A stretch of DNA of 64,000 nucleotides. Source: Corynebacterium sanguinis. Lineage in GTDB: Bacteria > Actinomycetota > Actinomycetes > Mycobacteriales > Mycobacteriaceae. Position numbers and translations under genes: made by a program. Shown in pieces: positions 8,690 through 16,715 of the stretch (the first letter of the stretch is position 1; every line of letters starts with the position of its first letter). The notes beneath the pieces are model-generated. The model ran no database searches. It was given only the letters and a program-made list of their open reading frames with translations, and had not been told where the DNA came from. The stretch covers positions 1 to 64,000 of the forward strand of contig NZ_CP038157.1 of NCBI RefSeq assembly GCF_007641235.1, given 5' to 3'.

Positions 8690-8973
8690 CGTACCTGTTG
8701 ATCAGCCTCCCGTTTCTGCTGGGGGCAGCGGTGCTGTGGGTGGGGAGTCGTCACGCGTATGCCTCCCAGTTCAAGGTGACCGCGATCGTGGCTGCGGTGC
8801 TGCTGACGCTGACGATCGTGTTTGACAACCTCATGGTCGCCGCAGGCCTGGTGGAGTACGACGGCGCGAACAACCTCGGCATTTACCTAGGCCTCATCCC
8901 CGTCGAGGACCTGTTCTACACCGTGTTCGTCTGCCTCGTGGTCACCGCGCTGTGGCCGGGGAAGGCCTCATGA
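8686..8973 (+). CDS. crtYf: C50 carotenoid epsilon-cyclase subunit CrtYf
   Basis: A 95-residue partner of CrtYe with three predicted membrane spans and the matching motif IPVEDLFYTVF near the C-terminus. The GTG start overlaps the crtYe stop. Its own stop overlaps the crtEb start as ATGA. Gene order and sizes match the CrtYe-CrtYf-CrtEb unit of decaprenoxanthin producers. Confidence 0.9.
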   Translation: MTYLLISLPFLLGAAVLWVGSRHAYASQFKVTAIVAAVLLTLTIVFDNLMVAAGLVEYDGANNLGIYLGLIPVEDLFYTVFVCLVVTALWPGKAS

Positions 8974-9833
8974 TCCGCGCCATCCTCGCCGCATCGCGGC
9001 CGATTAGCTGGGTCAATACCGCGGTGCCCTTTGCCCTGGCCTACCTGCTGGACACCAGCCGCTTCGACTGGCTCCTGCTCGTCGGCTTCGTGTTCTTCCT
9101 CATCCCGTACAACATCGCGATGTACGGCATCAACGACGTCTTCGATTACGAGTCCGACATCCGCAACCCGCGCAAGGGCGGGATCGAGGGCGCGGTGCTG
9201 CCGAAAAGCCTGCACCGCCCGTTACTCATCGCAGCGGGCGTGACGACGCTCCCCTTCGCGCTCGTCCTCTACGCCGCAGGCACCTGGGCCTCAGCGCTCT
9301 GGCTCACGGTCGCGCTCTTCGCGGTCTACGTCTACTCGGCCCCGCCGTTTCGGTTCAAGGAAATTCCCGTCCTCGACTCGGTGACGTCCTCGGCCCACTT
9401 CACGGTGCCGGCGCTGGTCGGCGCCACGATCGCCGACCCCGCGGTTTCCCATGGGTTTTGGCTGGCTGCGGCCGCGTTCTTCCTGTGGGGTATGGCGAGC
9501 CACGCGCTTGGCGCCGTCCAGGACGTCGTCGCCGATCGCGAGGGGGGCCTGAGCTCGATTGCGACGGGGCTCGGTGCACGGCTAACCACTCGGCTTGCCT
9601 GCGGCGGGTACGCCATCGCTGCCCTGCTGTGCTTCGCCCTGCCCTTCCCAGGTTGGGTGGTGGGTGTGCTCGGGTTCGGCTACGCCGCGAACGCGCTGCG
9701 TTTTGCCAACGTCACCGACGAGACATCGGCCGATGTGAACCGGGCGTGGCGGGTGTTTCTGTGGCTGAACTTCGCCACCGGCGGTGTGATCACCATGGCC
9801 GTGCTCTTTTTCCTGTTTCCGCCCTCGGCATAG
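8970..9833 (+). CDS. crtEb: Lycopene elongase, UbiA-type prenyltransferase
   Basis: A 287-residue polytopic UbiA-family prenyltransferase. The first Asp-rich motif NDVFDYESD spans residues 55-63 and the second lies in GAVQDVVADREGG. In corynebacteria CrtEb adds C5 units to lycopene to make C50 flavuxanthin, which CrtYe/YF then cyclises. The start is the ATG at 8970, overlapping crtYf; an in-frame GTG further upstream lies inside crtYf. It is the last carotenoid gene of the operon. Confidence 0.92.
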   Translation: MIRAILAASRPISWVNTAVPFALAYLLDTSRFDWLLLVGFVFFLIPYNIAMYGINDVFDYESDIRNPRKGGIEGAVLPKSLHRPLLIAAGVTTLPFALVLYAAGTWASALWLTVALFAVYVYSAPPFRFKEIPVLDSVTSSAHFTVPALVGATIADPAVSHGFWLAAAAFFLWGMASHALGAVQDVVADREGGLSSIATGLGARLTTRLACGGYAIAALLCFALPFPGWVVGVLGFGYAANALRFANVTDETSADVNRAWRVFLWLNFATGGVITMAVLFFLFPPSA

Positions 9834-9857
9834 GATTGTTTGGGGTACAAACATAGT

Positions 9858-11030
9858 ATGCGTACCCAGACTATTGCCCTCACCCTGTGCGCCGCCCTCG
9901 CGTGCGCGCCCGTTGCCCAGGCCTCGCCGATCTACGATTCGGGCCTGGTCGTCCCCGCACCCCATGGCGCTGCCGGGACGCTGCTCGCGACCACCCCGCT
10001 TGACCCGAATGTGGGGCTGGGCAGCGCGGCGGCGCAGTATCGGTTCGCCTACACCACCACCAACCAGCACGATGCGCCCGCTGTGTCCACTGGGGCAATC
10101 TTCGTGCCCCGCGGTACGCCACCGGCTGGTGGCTGGCCCGTGATCGCGTGGGCGCACGGCACCGTGGGGCTGGGCAGCGAGTGCGCCCCGAGCCTCAACC
10201 CCCGCTCGCCCCGCGACGCGGAGTACCTGAACCGCTGGTTGGACGAGGGATACGCGATCGTCGCCTCGGACTACACCGGGCTTGGATCGCCGGGGTTCCA
10301 CAGCTACCTCAATGGTGCGGTCGCCGCAGCCAACGTCGCCGACTCGGTCGCTGCTGCCCATCAGCTGCCGGAGATCGGGCTGTCGCCCCAGTGGTCGGTG
10401 GTTGGGCAGTCTCAGGGCGGGGGCGTTGCGCTACACGTCGCGCACCGCGCCACGCGGCTTAGCGAGGAGCTCGGCTTGGATTACCGCGGGGCGGTGGCCA
10501 CGGGCGCGCCCGCCTACATCGAGAACCTGATCATCGCCGGCGGGCCGACGTTCCCTCCTGTTGCGCTGCCAGCCGGGTTGACCACGTACGCGCTCTACAT
10601 TGTCGCCGCGCTCAACGAGGCCTACCCGGAGCTCGATATCGACTCAGCGCTCACCGACGAGGGTCGCGCGTTGGTCGCGGAGGCCTCCACGGGCTGCTAC
10701 GCCAAGGTCGCCGAGACGTCGCGCGGGGTGAACCTCTCCCGCGCGTTCAACCGCCCGTTGCGCGATATCCCCGGATTCGAGCAGGCCGCGCGGGAGTTCA
10801 TGTCCACGCCGGTTGCCGGTTACGATAAGCCTGTGTTTTTGGGCCATGGGCTTCACGACATCGACGTCCCCTCTCCGATCGGTGTGATGCTGGGTGCGGA
10901 AATGTGGCTGCGCCAGTTCGATTCCAACGCCCAGGTGGTCGTGCGCTTCTACCCCACCGATCACAGTGGGACGGTCAACGCGTCCACGGTGGATTCTGTT
11001 CCTTTCCTTCGGTCTCTTAACCAGAGTTAG
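9858..11030 (+). CDS. Secreted lipase of the LIP family
   Basis: A 390-residue exported alpha/beta hydrolase. Residues 1-20 form a signal peptide ending in AQA. The nucleophile elbow is GQSQG (in VVGQSQGGGVALHVAHRA), the likely catalytic His is in YPTDHSGTVNAS, and an Asp is in GLHDIDVPSP. This pattern fits the secretory lipase (LIP, PF03583) family of actinobacteria and fungi. The ATG at 9858 is chosen because the signal sequence starts there. The 3' end overlaps the convergent HNH gene by 14 bases. Confidence 0.85.
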   Translation: MRTQTIALTLCAALACAPVAQASPIYDSGLVVPAPHGAAGTLLATTPLDPNVGLGSAAAQYRFAYTTTNQHDAPAVSTGAIFVPRGTPPAGGWPVIAWAHGTVGLGSECAPSLNPRSPRDAEYLNRWLDEGYAIVASDYTGLGSPGFHSYLNGAVAAANVADSVAAAHQLPEIGLSPQWSVVGQSQGGGVALHVAHRATRLSEELGLDYRGAVATGAPAYIENLIIAGGPTFPPVALPAGLTTYALYIVAALNEAYPELDIDSALTDEGRALVAEASTGCYAKVAETSRGVNLSRAFNRPLRDIPGFEQAAREFMSTPVAGYDKPVFLGHGLHDIDVPSPIGVMLGAEMWLRQFDSNAQVVVRFYPTDHSGTVNASTVDSVPFLRSLNQS

Positions 11031-12396
11031 CGTCTGGGTTGGTGGTGGGTTTGTGGGGGAAGGTCATGCGGTATTCCTGCTCGAGGCGTGTCAGGGCTTC
11101 GATGCAGGTGTCGTAGTTGCCGGTGGTGTCGTAGGCGTCGAGGATTGTGTGCCCTTTCGCCAGAAACGTCGCGACCCGGTCACGCAGGACACGTCGCTGG
11201 TCGAGGCTGTGGTTCCACCGGGGGTTGTCCGCCCCAAGCTGGGTGGTGATAAACCCATCGGGCTCGGTTAAGGCGTAGGTGCCGTCAGCAAATAGCCAGA
11301 CGATGTCGCCGGTGGTGGGGTCGGGAATGTAGTAGGCACGACGATCCGTTTTCACGTTGTGGTGACGCTGACACAACGAGAACAAATTCGCTGGGGTTGT
11401 GCTTCCCCCGTCGGCGTAGGGGACGCGGTGATCAAGCTGGCAGTGCTGTGCATCGCGGGTACAGCCCGGCCAGACGCAGGTGCCGTCGCGGGCAATAGCG
11501 AACGCTTTGATCCGGGCCGAGGGAACATAGCCGTCGATCTCGTGGCCGGCAACATCACCAAGGTCCACGATGCGCGAGGCGTACTGTTCGGCCACAGCAC
11601 TGCCCTCAGCATCGGTCCACCCCGTACCGGGGAAAAACACTGATGCACCGTCGACGATGTCACCATCGGGGCCCAGGGGTGCGAACCCGAAAATAGTCAC
11701 CGTGGGTTGTGCGGTGAGTTCACCGGTGAGGATCAGGCGTGCTGCTTCGTCTTCGGTGATGTTGTTCTCTTGTGCCACGTGTGTGCGGTATTGCCGGATC
11801 AGGGCGTGGGTGGTGTTGTCGCACTCAATTGTGGTGCCGGAGCGTGCACCGAGCTCATAGTCGTAGATGACGAACGCGTCTTGTGGGCGGGTGCGGCGTT
11901 TGCGTTTAGCCGCGTCGTAGCCCACGGTGTTGTCGAGCTGGGCGATGAGCCGTCTAAGCCGGTGCACGATTGCTTTCGGTGTCAGCAACGGTTGGTTGGG
12001 TTTCGTGGCGGTAAACACCTCCACTAGGTACGCGTCAATGTGGGCGTAGACCTCGGTGTCGACGCCGGGGCCAAGTTCCGCAATGGCGGTATCAATGCTG
12101 GCAAGGCGTTTGATGTCTAACAGTCGTGTGGTGTGTTGAATCTGGCGCAGCCCGGGCAGGTCGATCAGGCGTCGGTAGGCGAAGATGGCTTTTTCGACTG
12201 CTGCTTTGCTCTCCCCGATCGCGTGCTGGATGTGGGTGATCTCTACTTCGAAGTCGTCGACCACATGTGCCGTCTCGGCCCAGGTGGAGAAGATCTCGTA
12301 TTCGATGTCGCGTTTGTCTTGGCCCAGGCGTGCCAACGTGTCGTTTGGTCGTTGTGTACGGAAGAAATGGTCAACCCCCGTGTGCGTCGCATCCAT
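11017..12396 (-). CDS. DUF222/13E12-repeat protein with C-terminal HNH nuclease domain
   Basis: A 459-residue protein. The helical N-terminal part resembles the DUF222 region of actinobacterial 13E12-type proteins. The HNH zinc-finger nuclease domain is near residues 330-380 (CVWPGCTRDAQHCQLDHRVP, then LCQRHHNVKTD). The ATG at 12396 follows a strong AAAGGGGGGC ribosome-binding site; in-frame sequence upstream of it contains the promoter. These genes are numerous in mycobacteria and corynebacteria and their role is unclear; mobile and defensive functions have both been proposed. Confidence 0.85.
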   Translation of the reverse strand: MDATHTGVDHFFRTQRPNDTLARLGQDKRDIEYEIFSTWAETAHVVDDFEVEITHIQHAIGESKAAVEKAIFAYRRLIDLPGLRQIQHTTRLLDIKRLASIDTAIAELGPGVDTEVYAHIDAYLVEVFTATKPNQPLLTPKAIVHRLRRLIAQLDNTVGYDAAKRKRRTRPQDAFVIYDYELGARSGTTIECDNTTHALIRQYRTHVAQENNITEDEAARLILTGELTAQPTVTIFGFAPLGPDGDIVDGASVFFPGTGWTDAEGSAVAEQYASRIVDLGDVAGHEIDGYVPSARIKAFAIARDGTCVWPGCTRDAQHCQLDHRVPYADGGSTTPANLFSLCQRHHNVKTDRRAYYIPDPTTGDIVWLFADGTYALTEPDGFITTQLGADNPRWNHSLDQRRVLRDRVATFLAKGHTILDAYDTTGNYDTCIEALTRLEQEYRMTFPHKPTTNPDANSG

Positions 12397-12421
12397 GTGC
12401 GCCCCCCTTTCAACACCTGCC

Positions 12422-12450
12422 ATTATAATCGCACAGGCATTCGTGCGCAA
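12422..12450 (-). promoter_or_regulatory. Sigma-70-type promoter of the HNH gene
   Basis: On the reverse strand TTGCGC (12450-12445) and a perfect TATAAT (12427-12422) are separated by 17 bases, about 25 bases before the HNH start codon. A short palindrome, CACTATAGTG, lies further upstream near 12473-12482 and could bind a regulator. Confidence 0.6.
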
Positions 12451-12506
12451 TGGTTCGGGCGTGGATGTGTGCACACTATAGTGACACACGTGTGCTAAGC
12501 GGAAAG

Positions 12507-12803
12507 TTAGGGCCCAACAAAGACGGCGATCAGGAAAAGGAGGTAGGTTCCACCCGCAGCCACCGCCAGAATTTGCGACGGCGCTGACCATCTCCCCCGC
12601 ACAGCAGCAATCGAAAAACCTGCAGCTAGCAGGACCCACACCACCGTATGGCCACCATCAACGATGCTACGACGCAGGCCGACAGCGTTGTCCACCCTGA
12701 CGCCATCGCCAATCGTTGCAAAAATGGTAGCGACTGCCGCAGCCCCGATGGCCGCGGCTATGTACCCAAGGCGTCGTGAACGAACCGATCCTGCACCGAA
12801 CAT
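12507..12803 (-). CDS. Small membrane protein coupled to a PadR regulator
   Basis: A 98-residue protein with three hydrophobic segments (GYIAAAIGAAAVATIFATIG, VVWVLLAAGFSIAAV, and a C-terminal YLLFLIAVFVGP). No family is recognised. The ATG at 12803 shares one base with the padR stop, so it is likely translated from the same mRNA. PadR-linked small membrane proteins are often transporters or their accessory proteins, but nothing here proves that. Confidence 0.65.
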   Translation of the reverse strand: MFGAGSVRSRRLGYIAAAIGAAAVATIFATIGDGVRVDNAVGLRRSIVDGGHTVVWVLLAAGFSIAAVRGRWSAPSQILAVAAGGTYLLFLIAVFVGP

Positions 12804-13345
12804 CAGGCAACCTCTGCTTCCTCGAGGCGACGCAGCCACTCGATCATGGTGCGATGCGACGCTAGGCCGTACTCCAGGGTTGCGCGATGGTATGCAAAAA
12901 ATTCAGCACCGCCAGCGTCAAGCGTCTTCGCTTGTGCATCAATACTTTCCGCCATATCTAGCAAGGCACTCTCGGACGCTTCGGCCTCCTCGCGGATCAG
13001 TCTAAGGATCTCGCTGCGCTCCGCAGGGTCGGCGATGCGCCCAAGTAGAAAGACTTTCGCCAACACGCTCTGCTCGAGGTCTGATCCCGACGGGGTCGGC
13101 GAGTGCATCCACTCCGACCAGGAAGCGCGCCCCGATTGAGTGATGGAATACAGCTTGCGCCCACGCGCGTTCCCGGGATCAGGCTCCACCGCAGCCAGGC
13201 CGTCGTCGACTAGCCGCTTGAGCGCGCGTTCGATGCTCCCGAAACTTGCGCTATAGAAATGCGCGAGGCCGCTAGCGAAGCGCTTGTGTACATCGTAGAG
13301 CGAGAGCGGGCCGGTAAGCAGGAGGCCGAGAATGAGATGCTGCAT
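12803..13345 (-). CDS. PadR-family transcriptional regulator
   Basis: A 180-residue regulator. The winged-helix N-terminus (MQHLILGLLLTGPLSLYDVH, then SIERALKRLVDDGL) is typical of PadR, followed by a long helical Vir-type dimerisation region. It probably regulates its own operon with the small membrane protein. The upstream segment 13355-13373 has an imperfect inverted repeat with ATATC and GATAT arms around CCCTTAGGG, a plausible operator. It is the last recognisable chromosomal gene before the ICE. Confidence 0.82.
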   Translation of the reverse strand: MQHLILGLLLTGPLSLYDVHKRFASGLAHFYSASFGSIERALKRLVDDGLAAVEPDPGNARGRKLYSITQSGRASWSEWMHSPTPSGSDLEQSVLAKVFLLGRIADPAERSEILRLIREEAEASESALLDMAESIDAQAKTLDAGGAEFFAYHRATLEYGLASHRTMIEWLRRLEEAEVA

Positions 13346-13392
13346 AGACGAACAATATCACCCTTAGGGATATACGTCGCGCGCAACAAAAT

Positions 13393-13866
13393 GTGCACCT
13401 CCGTAGAGAGTTTGAGAACCCTGGCCCGGCCCTGAAAACCGTGGCTTCTCGCCTGTCTCGGGGTGCCTACGAGCGTAGCGAACGGCCATCCGAACCCTCG
13501 GTGACCGACTCGCGGGGTCGTGTGGTGCGGTCAGTTGGGAAGACTCAAACCTCTCTGAGCGCCGCCGAGGTTGATGAGCTGGTGGCGCTGTACGAGCAGG
13601 GCATGACGCTAGCGCAGCTCGGTGAGCGGTTCGGCGTCTACCACCGAACGGTGGCCGCGCACCTCGTCCGCCGTTCCGTCCCGATGCGCGTGCGAGGGCT
13701 GGCTGAGGAGCACACGTGCGAGGCTGTGAGGCTCTACGAGGGCGGGATGACCTTGATGGAGGTTGGTCTGCATTTCGGGGTGAGTCAGGGGGCAGTGAAG
13801 AGGGCGGTGGCCGCAGCAGGTGCGACCATCCGCCCTCGGGGACGTCGGGTGGCGGTTACAGAGTGA
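13393..13866 (+). CDS. Helix-turn-helix protein at the ICE left end
   Basis: A protein of up to 157 residues. Two successive HTH segments are visible: LYEQGMTLAQLGERFGVYHR and LYEGGMTLMEVGLHFGVSQG, each like the DNA-binding tail of resolvases. The first 40-50 residues look uninformative and may include sequence spanning the insertion boundary; no start is well supported. It is convergent with, and overlaps by 11 bases, the small resolvase-like gene. It may be a separated recombinase DNA-binding domain or a regulator. Confidence 0.6.
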   Translation: MHLRREFENPGPALKTVASRLSRGAYERSERPSEPSVTDSRGRVVRSVGKTQTSLSAAEVDELVALYEQGMTLAQLGERFGVYHRTVAAHLVRRSVPMRVRGLAEEHTCEAVRLYEGGMTLMEVGLHFGVSQGAVKRAVAAAGATIRPRGRRVAVTE

Positions 13867-14245
13867 AGTCCTCCTCGGAGTGCTTGGCCTCGTACTCGGC
13901 GATCGCCAGCATGATGCCGAGCTCGGGAGTCGCGGGAAGGCTCACGCGGCCTTGCCCGACGACGTAGAGGGGCACGTCGGCCTCGTCCAGCGCCTCGATG
14001 ATGCGGGCGAACTCGGTAGACGGTCGGCTGAGTCGGTAGAGGTCCGCGACGATGAGCGCCGATGCCTGCCCGTCGCGGATGGTGGCGAGGGCCTGGTCGA
14101 GCGCGGGTCGTGTCCGGCCGTTGTCGTGGAACTCGCCGCTGACCTCGTAGCCGAGCTCGGCGGCCAGGCATTGGCAGGCGGCCCGCTGGTGAGCGTGGGT
14201 TGCCCAGTTCGGGCGTGCGCTGCGGGTGTAGATCACGGCGCCCAT
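13856..14245 (-). CDS. Small serine-recombinase-like protein, catalytic domain only
   Basis: A 129-residue protein with features of the resolvase N-terminal domain: YTRSARP at the start (candidate nucleophile Ser), then QRAACQCLAAELGYEV, and ALIVADLYRLSRPSTEF with the conserved LSR. It lacks the C-terminal HTH, although a separate HTH protein is encoded head-on to it. The reading frame is open upstream without a stop into the split membrane-protein gene, so the start at 14245 is a choice, not proven. Activity is uncertain. Confidence 0.6.
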   Translation of the reverse strand: MGAVIYTRSARPNWATHAHQRAACQCLAAELGYEVSGEFHDNGRTRPALDQALATIRDGQASALIVADLYRLSRPSTEFARIIEALDEADVPLYVVGQGRVSLPATPELGIMLAIAEYEAKHSEEDFTL

Positions 14246-14388
14246 CACGCCACACTCGCCATCGGGTACTTGAGGGACTGTGCCTCGTTCATGCGGCGGG
14301 CGGCGACGCTCGACGGCCTCCTGGACGCGGGCGCGGACGAGCAAGATGACACTGACCAGGCCCATGATGAGGAACTTGAGCGCATTCC
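14246..14388 (-). pseudogene. C-terminal half of a small membrane protein split by the RIT element
   Basis: The reverse strand encodes VWNALKFLIMGLVSVILLVRAR and a basic tail. This continues logically from the LLVLLF end of the fragment at 17790-18013, so one small membrane protein (annotated in related elements as sulfate permease-like) was interrupted by the RIT element. In this copy the frame runs on into the resolvase-like gene. Confidence 0.65.
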
Positions 14389-14418
14389 AGACGCTATGCC
14401 GATGTCGGCATAGCGTCT
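14389..14418. repeat. Perfect palindrome at the left end of the RIT element
   Basis: Two 14-base arms (AGACGCTATGCCGA and its exact complement) surround a TG centre. The palindrome overlaps the first two bases of the left inverted repeat and is absent from the right end. It contains the TATGCCG word that recurs in the inverted repeats, so it may be an extra recombinase-binding site or a footprint of insertion. Confidence 0.8.
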
Positions 14419-14503
14419 GTTATGCCGTGCTCGCGGTTATGCCGATGATGCTCGGGCGGTCCTGGTCAGCGGCGGTGGGCGGGGCGCGGTTGTCGGCATA
14501 ATC
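14417..14503 (+). repeat. RIT left inverted repeat
   Basis: This 87-base repeat starts CTGTTATGCCG and ends CGGCATAATC. It matches the reverse complement of 17703-17789 with about two mismatches. Within it TTATGCCG occurs twice in one orientation and once inverted (CGGCATAA), which suggests an array of recombinase-binding sites. Confidence 0.92.
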
Positions 14504-14556
14504 GTGTGATCCTGATCGGCTGGTCTTCTCAACTTGAGGAGACAGGAGAGCAGTTC

Positions 14557-15783
14557 ATGGTCAGGATCGAGATCGAGGGACGCGGTGTGCTCATCGCCGG
14601 TCCACTGGAAGACATAGCCCGCCGGTTCGAGGACGAGCTTGTCCGGCGGGGGTTCACGCGGAAGTCGCTGATGAACCAGTTGCGGCTGCTGGCCCATCTG
14701 TCCCGGTGGCTGCAGGCGCAGGGCATCGCGGTGGGCGAGTTGACGGCGGGGCAGGTCGAGGTGTTCCTCGCTGAGCGGCGCCGCACCCACACGGGCCTGT
14801 TCTCGCGAAAGGCGCTTGGCCCGACGCTGGAATGGCTCGCCTACGAGGGCGTGATCCCGGCCGCGGCGACCATCGCGCCGACGGCTACGGATCCGGTGGA
14901 GTTGGTCGGGTTTGAGGGGTATCTGCGCGTTGAGCGTCACCTGGCGGCGTCCACGATCGCGGCAAACGTGGCCCGGGCGCGCAGGTTCCTCGCCGGGTAT
15001 GCCCCGCCAGAAGGAGCGGTCGCGTTGACCGCGGCGGAGGTGACGCGGGCGCTATTGGACGAGGGCGTCACCCGTCGCCCGGTGTCGGTGAAGGCGTTCG
15101 GATACACGCTCCGGGCGCTGCTGAGGTTCTTCTTCATCACCGGTGTGACGAGTCACGACCTTTCGGCGGCGACGCTGGTGATCCGTTCCCCGCAACCCTC
15201 CCGCCTTCCCGTCGGCGCGAGTCGCGACGAGGTGGCTGCACTCTTGGTCTCTTGCGACCGTGACACCAGCGCGGGACTGCGCGACCACGCGGTGCTCTTG
15301 CTCCTGGCCCACCTCGGGCTGCGTGCGATCGAGGTCGCCCGGCTCCGACTGGACGACCTCGACTGGCGCCGTGGCGAGATTCTCGTGCGGGGCAAGGGCA
15401 ATCGTGACGAGCGGCTCCCGCTGCCCGCCGAGGTCGGTGAAGCGGTCGTCGCCTACCTGCAAGAGGCGCGCCCTGCCGGAGTCGGGTTCCGGGAGGTGTT
15501 CGCCGCCGACCGCGCGCCGCTTCGTCCCTTGACACGGGAAGCGGTCGGCGGGATCGTCGAACGCGCCTGCGACCGGGCGAGCCTGGCGAGGTTCGGGGCG
15601 CACCGGCTGCGGCACACCCTCGGCGAGCAGATGGTCGCCGCCGCGGTCCCGCTGGACGCGATCGGGCAAGTGCTGAGACACGAGACGGCGCTGACAACCG
15701 CGGGCTACGCGCGCGTCGATGTCACGGCGCTGCGCGACCTGGCGCAACCCTGGCCCGCCATGACGGGCGGCGGTCGGTCATGA
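14557..15783 (+). CDS. RIT tyrosine recombinase, first of three
   Basis: A 408-residue phage-integrase-family recombinase. There is a SAM-like N-terminal core-binding domain (residues about 1-200). The catalytic domain has Arg in LGLRAIEVARL, HRLRH (HxxR), and LRHETALTTAGYARVD with the second His and the Tyr nucleophile. The ATG at 14557 follows GAGGAGACAGGAGAG; an upstream in-frame GTG is less likely. It is the longest of the trio and overlaps the second gene by ATGA. Confidence 0.9.
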   Translation: MVRIEIEGRGVLIAGPLEDIARRFEDELVRRGFTRKSLMNQLRLLAHLSRWLQAQGIAVGELTAGQVEVFLAERRRTHTGLFSRKALGPTLEWLAYEGVIPAAATIAPTATDPVELVGFEGYLRVERHLAASTIAANVARARRFLAGYAPPEGAVALTAAEVTRALLDEGVTRRPVSVKAFGYTLRALLRFFFITGVTSHDLSAATLVIRSPQPSRLPVGASRDEVAALLVSCDRDTSAGLRDHAVLLLLAHLGLRAIEVARLRLDDLDWRRGEILVRGKGNRDERLPLPAEVGEAVVAYLQEARPAGVGFREVFAADRAPLRPLTREAVGGIVERACDRASLARFGAHRLRHTLGEQMVAAAVPLDAIGQVLRHETALTTAGYARVDVTALRDLAQPWPAMTGGGRS

Positions 15784-16715
15784 TCGCCTGGGAAGCGCAC
15801 GTCGATGACTACTTGCGGCTGCGCCGCCAGCTCGGATTCACCCTGGTCTGGGACGAGCACCTCCTCGGACAGTTCACGACGCACCTGAACGCCGCCGGGG
15901 CCAGGCTCCTGACGACGACGGCGATGATCGACTGGGCCGGTCTGCCTCGCCCCGACGGCGGGGCCGGAGCATCACGCGCGGCAGTGAGGATGAGGGCGGT
16001 GCGCTCGTTCGCCGCCTACATGCACGCCCTCGACCCAGCCCACGAGGTCCCGCCCGCGGCGGTGTTCTCGCACCAGACGCGACGGACCATGCCCTACATC
16101 TACACGCCCGGCGAGATCACCGGTCTGCTGGAAGCGGCTGGCCGGCTGCGGCGATACGAGCGTTCGCGGATCTTCCCGGTCGTGTTCGGGCTCCTCGCGG
16201 CGACGGGCATGAGAGTCGGGGAACTCCTCGCGCTCGATGCCGACGAGGTCGACCTGGACGCCGGGATCATCACGGTCAGCCGCGGCAAGTCCCGCGACCC
16301 CCGGCTCGTCCCCGTCCATGCCACGACAGCGGCGACGCTCGCCGAGTATGCCGCCCGGCGCGCCGATCGCACGGCGCAGTCCGCGGCGTTCTTCATTGAT
16401 CACCGCGGCAGGCGGCTGTCTCGCTGCAACACGCAGTATGCGTTCGAGCGGGCCCGCGAGGCCGCTGGCCTGACCGCGGGCGGGGCCAGGCCGCGGATGC
16501 ACGATCTGCGGCACACGTTCGCGGTCACGACGCTGCTGGGCTGGTATCGCGAGGGGGCGGACGTCGCGGGCCTGCTGCCGAGGCTGTCGACCTACCTCGG
16601 CCACAGCAACCCGGCCAACACCTACTGGTATCTCACCGCCGTCCCGGAGCTGCTCGCCCACGCCGCCCGCATGCTCAACATCGCACAGCAGACGACGCGG
16701 GAGGCGCGCACATGA
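15780..16715 (+). CDS. RIT tyrosine recombinase, second of three
   Basis: A 311-residue tyrosine recombinase. Catalytic residues are Arg in GMRVGELLAL, HDLRHTFAV, and LGHSNPANTYWYL, whose last part holds the candidate Tyr. It overlaps both neighbours by ATGA, so the three proteins are probably made in fixed proportion and may act as one complex. The three are diverged from one another, suggesting distinct roles. Confidence 0.9.
   Translation: MIAWEAHVDDYLRLRRQLGFTLVWDEHLLGQFTTHLNAAGARLLTTTAMIDWAGLPRPDGGAGASRAAVRMRAVRSFAAYMHALDPAHEVPPAAVFSHQTRRTMPYIYTPGEITGLLEAAGRLRRYERSRIFPVVFGLLAATGMRVGELLALDADEVDLDAGIITVSRGKSRDPRLVPVHATTAATLAEYAARRADRTAQSAAFFIDHRGRRLSRCNTQYAFERAREAAGLTAGGARPRMHDLRHTFAVTTLLGWYREGADVAGLLPRLSTYLGHSNPANTYWYLTAVPELLAHAARMLNIAQQTTREART

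Noticed and set aside
12468..12496. CACTATAGTG and TGTGCACA palindromes upstream of the HNH gene as a strong operator
   Set aside because: Symmetry is short and breaks after five bases on each side; kept only as a note in the promoter entry.
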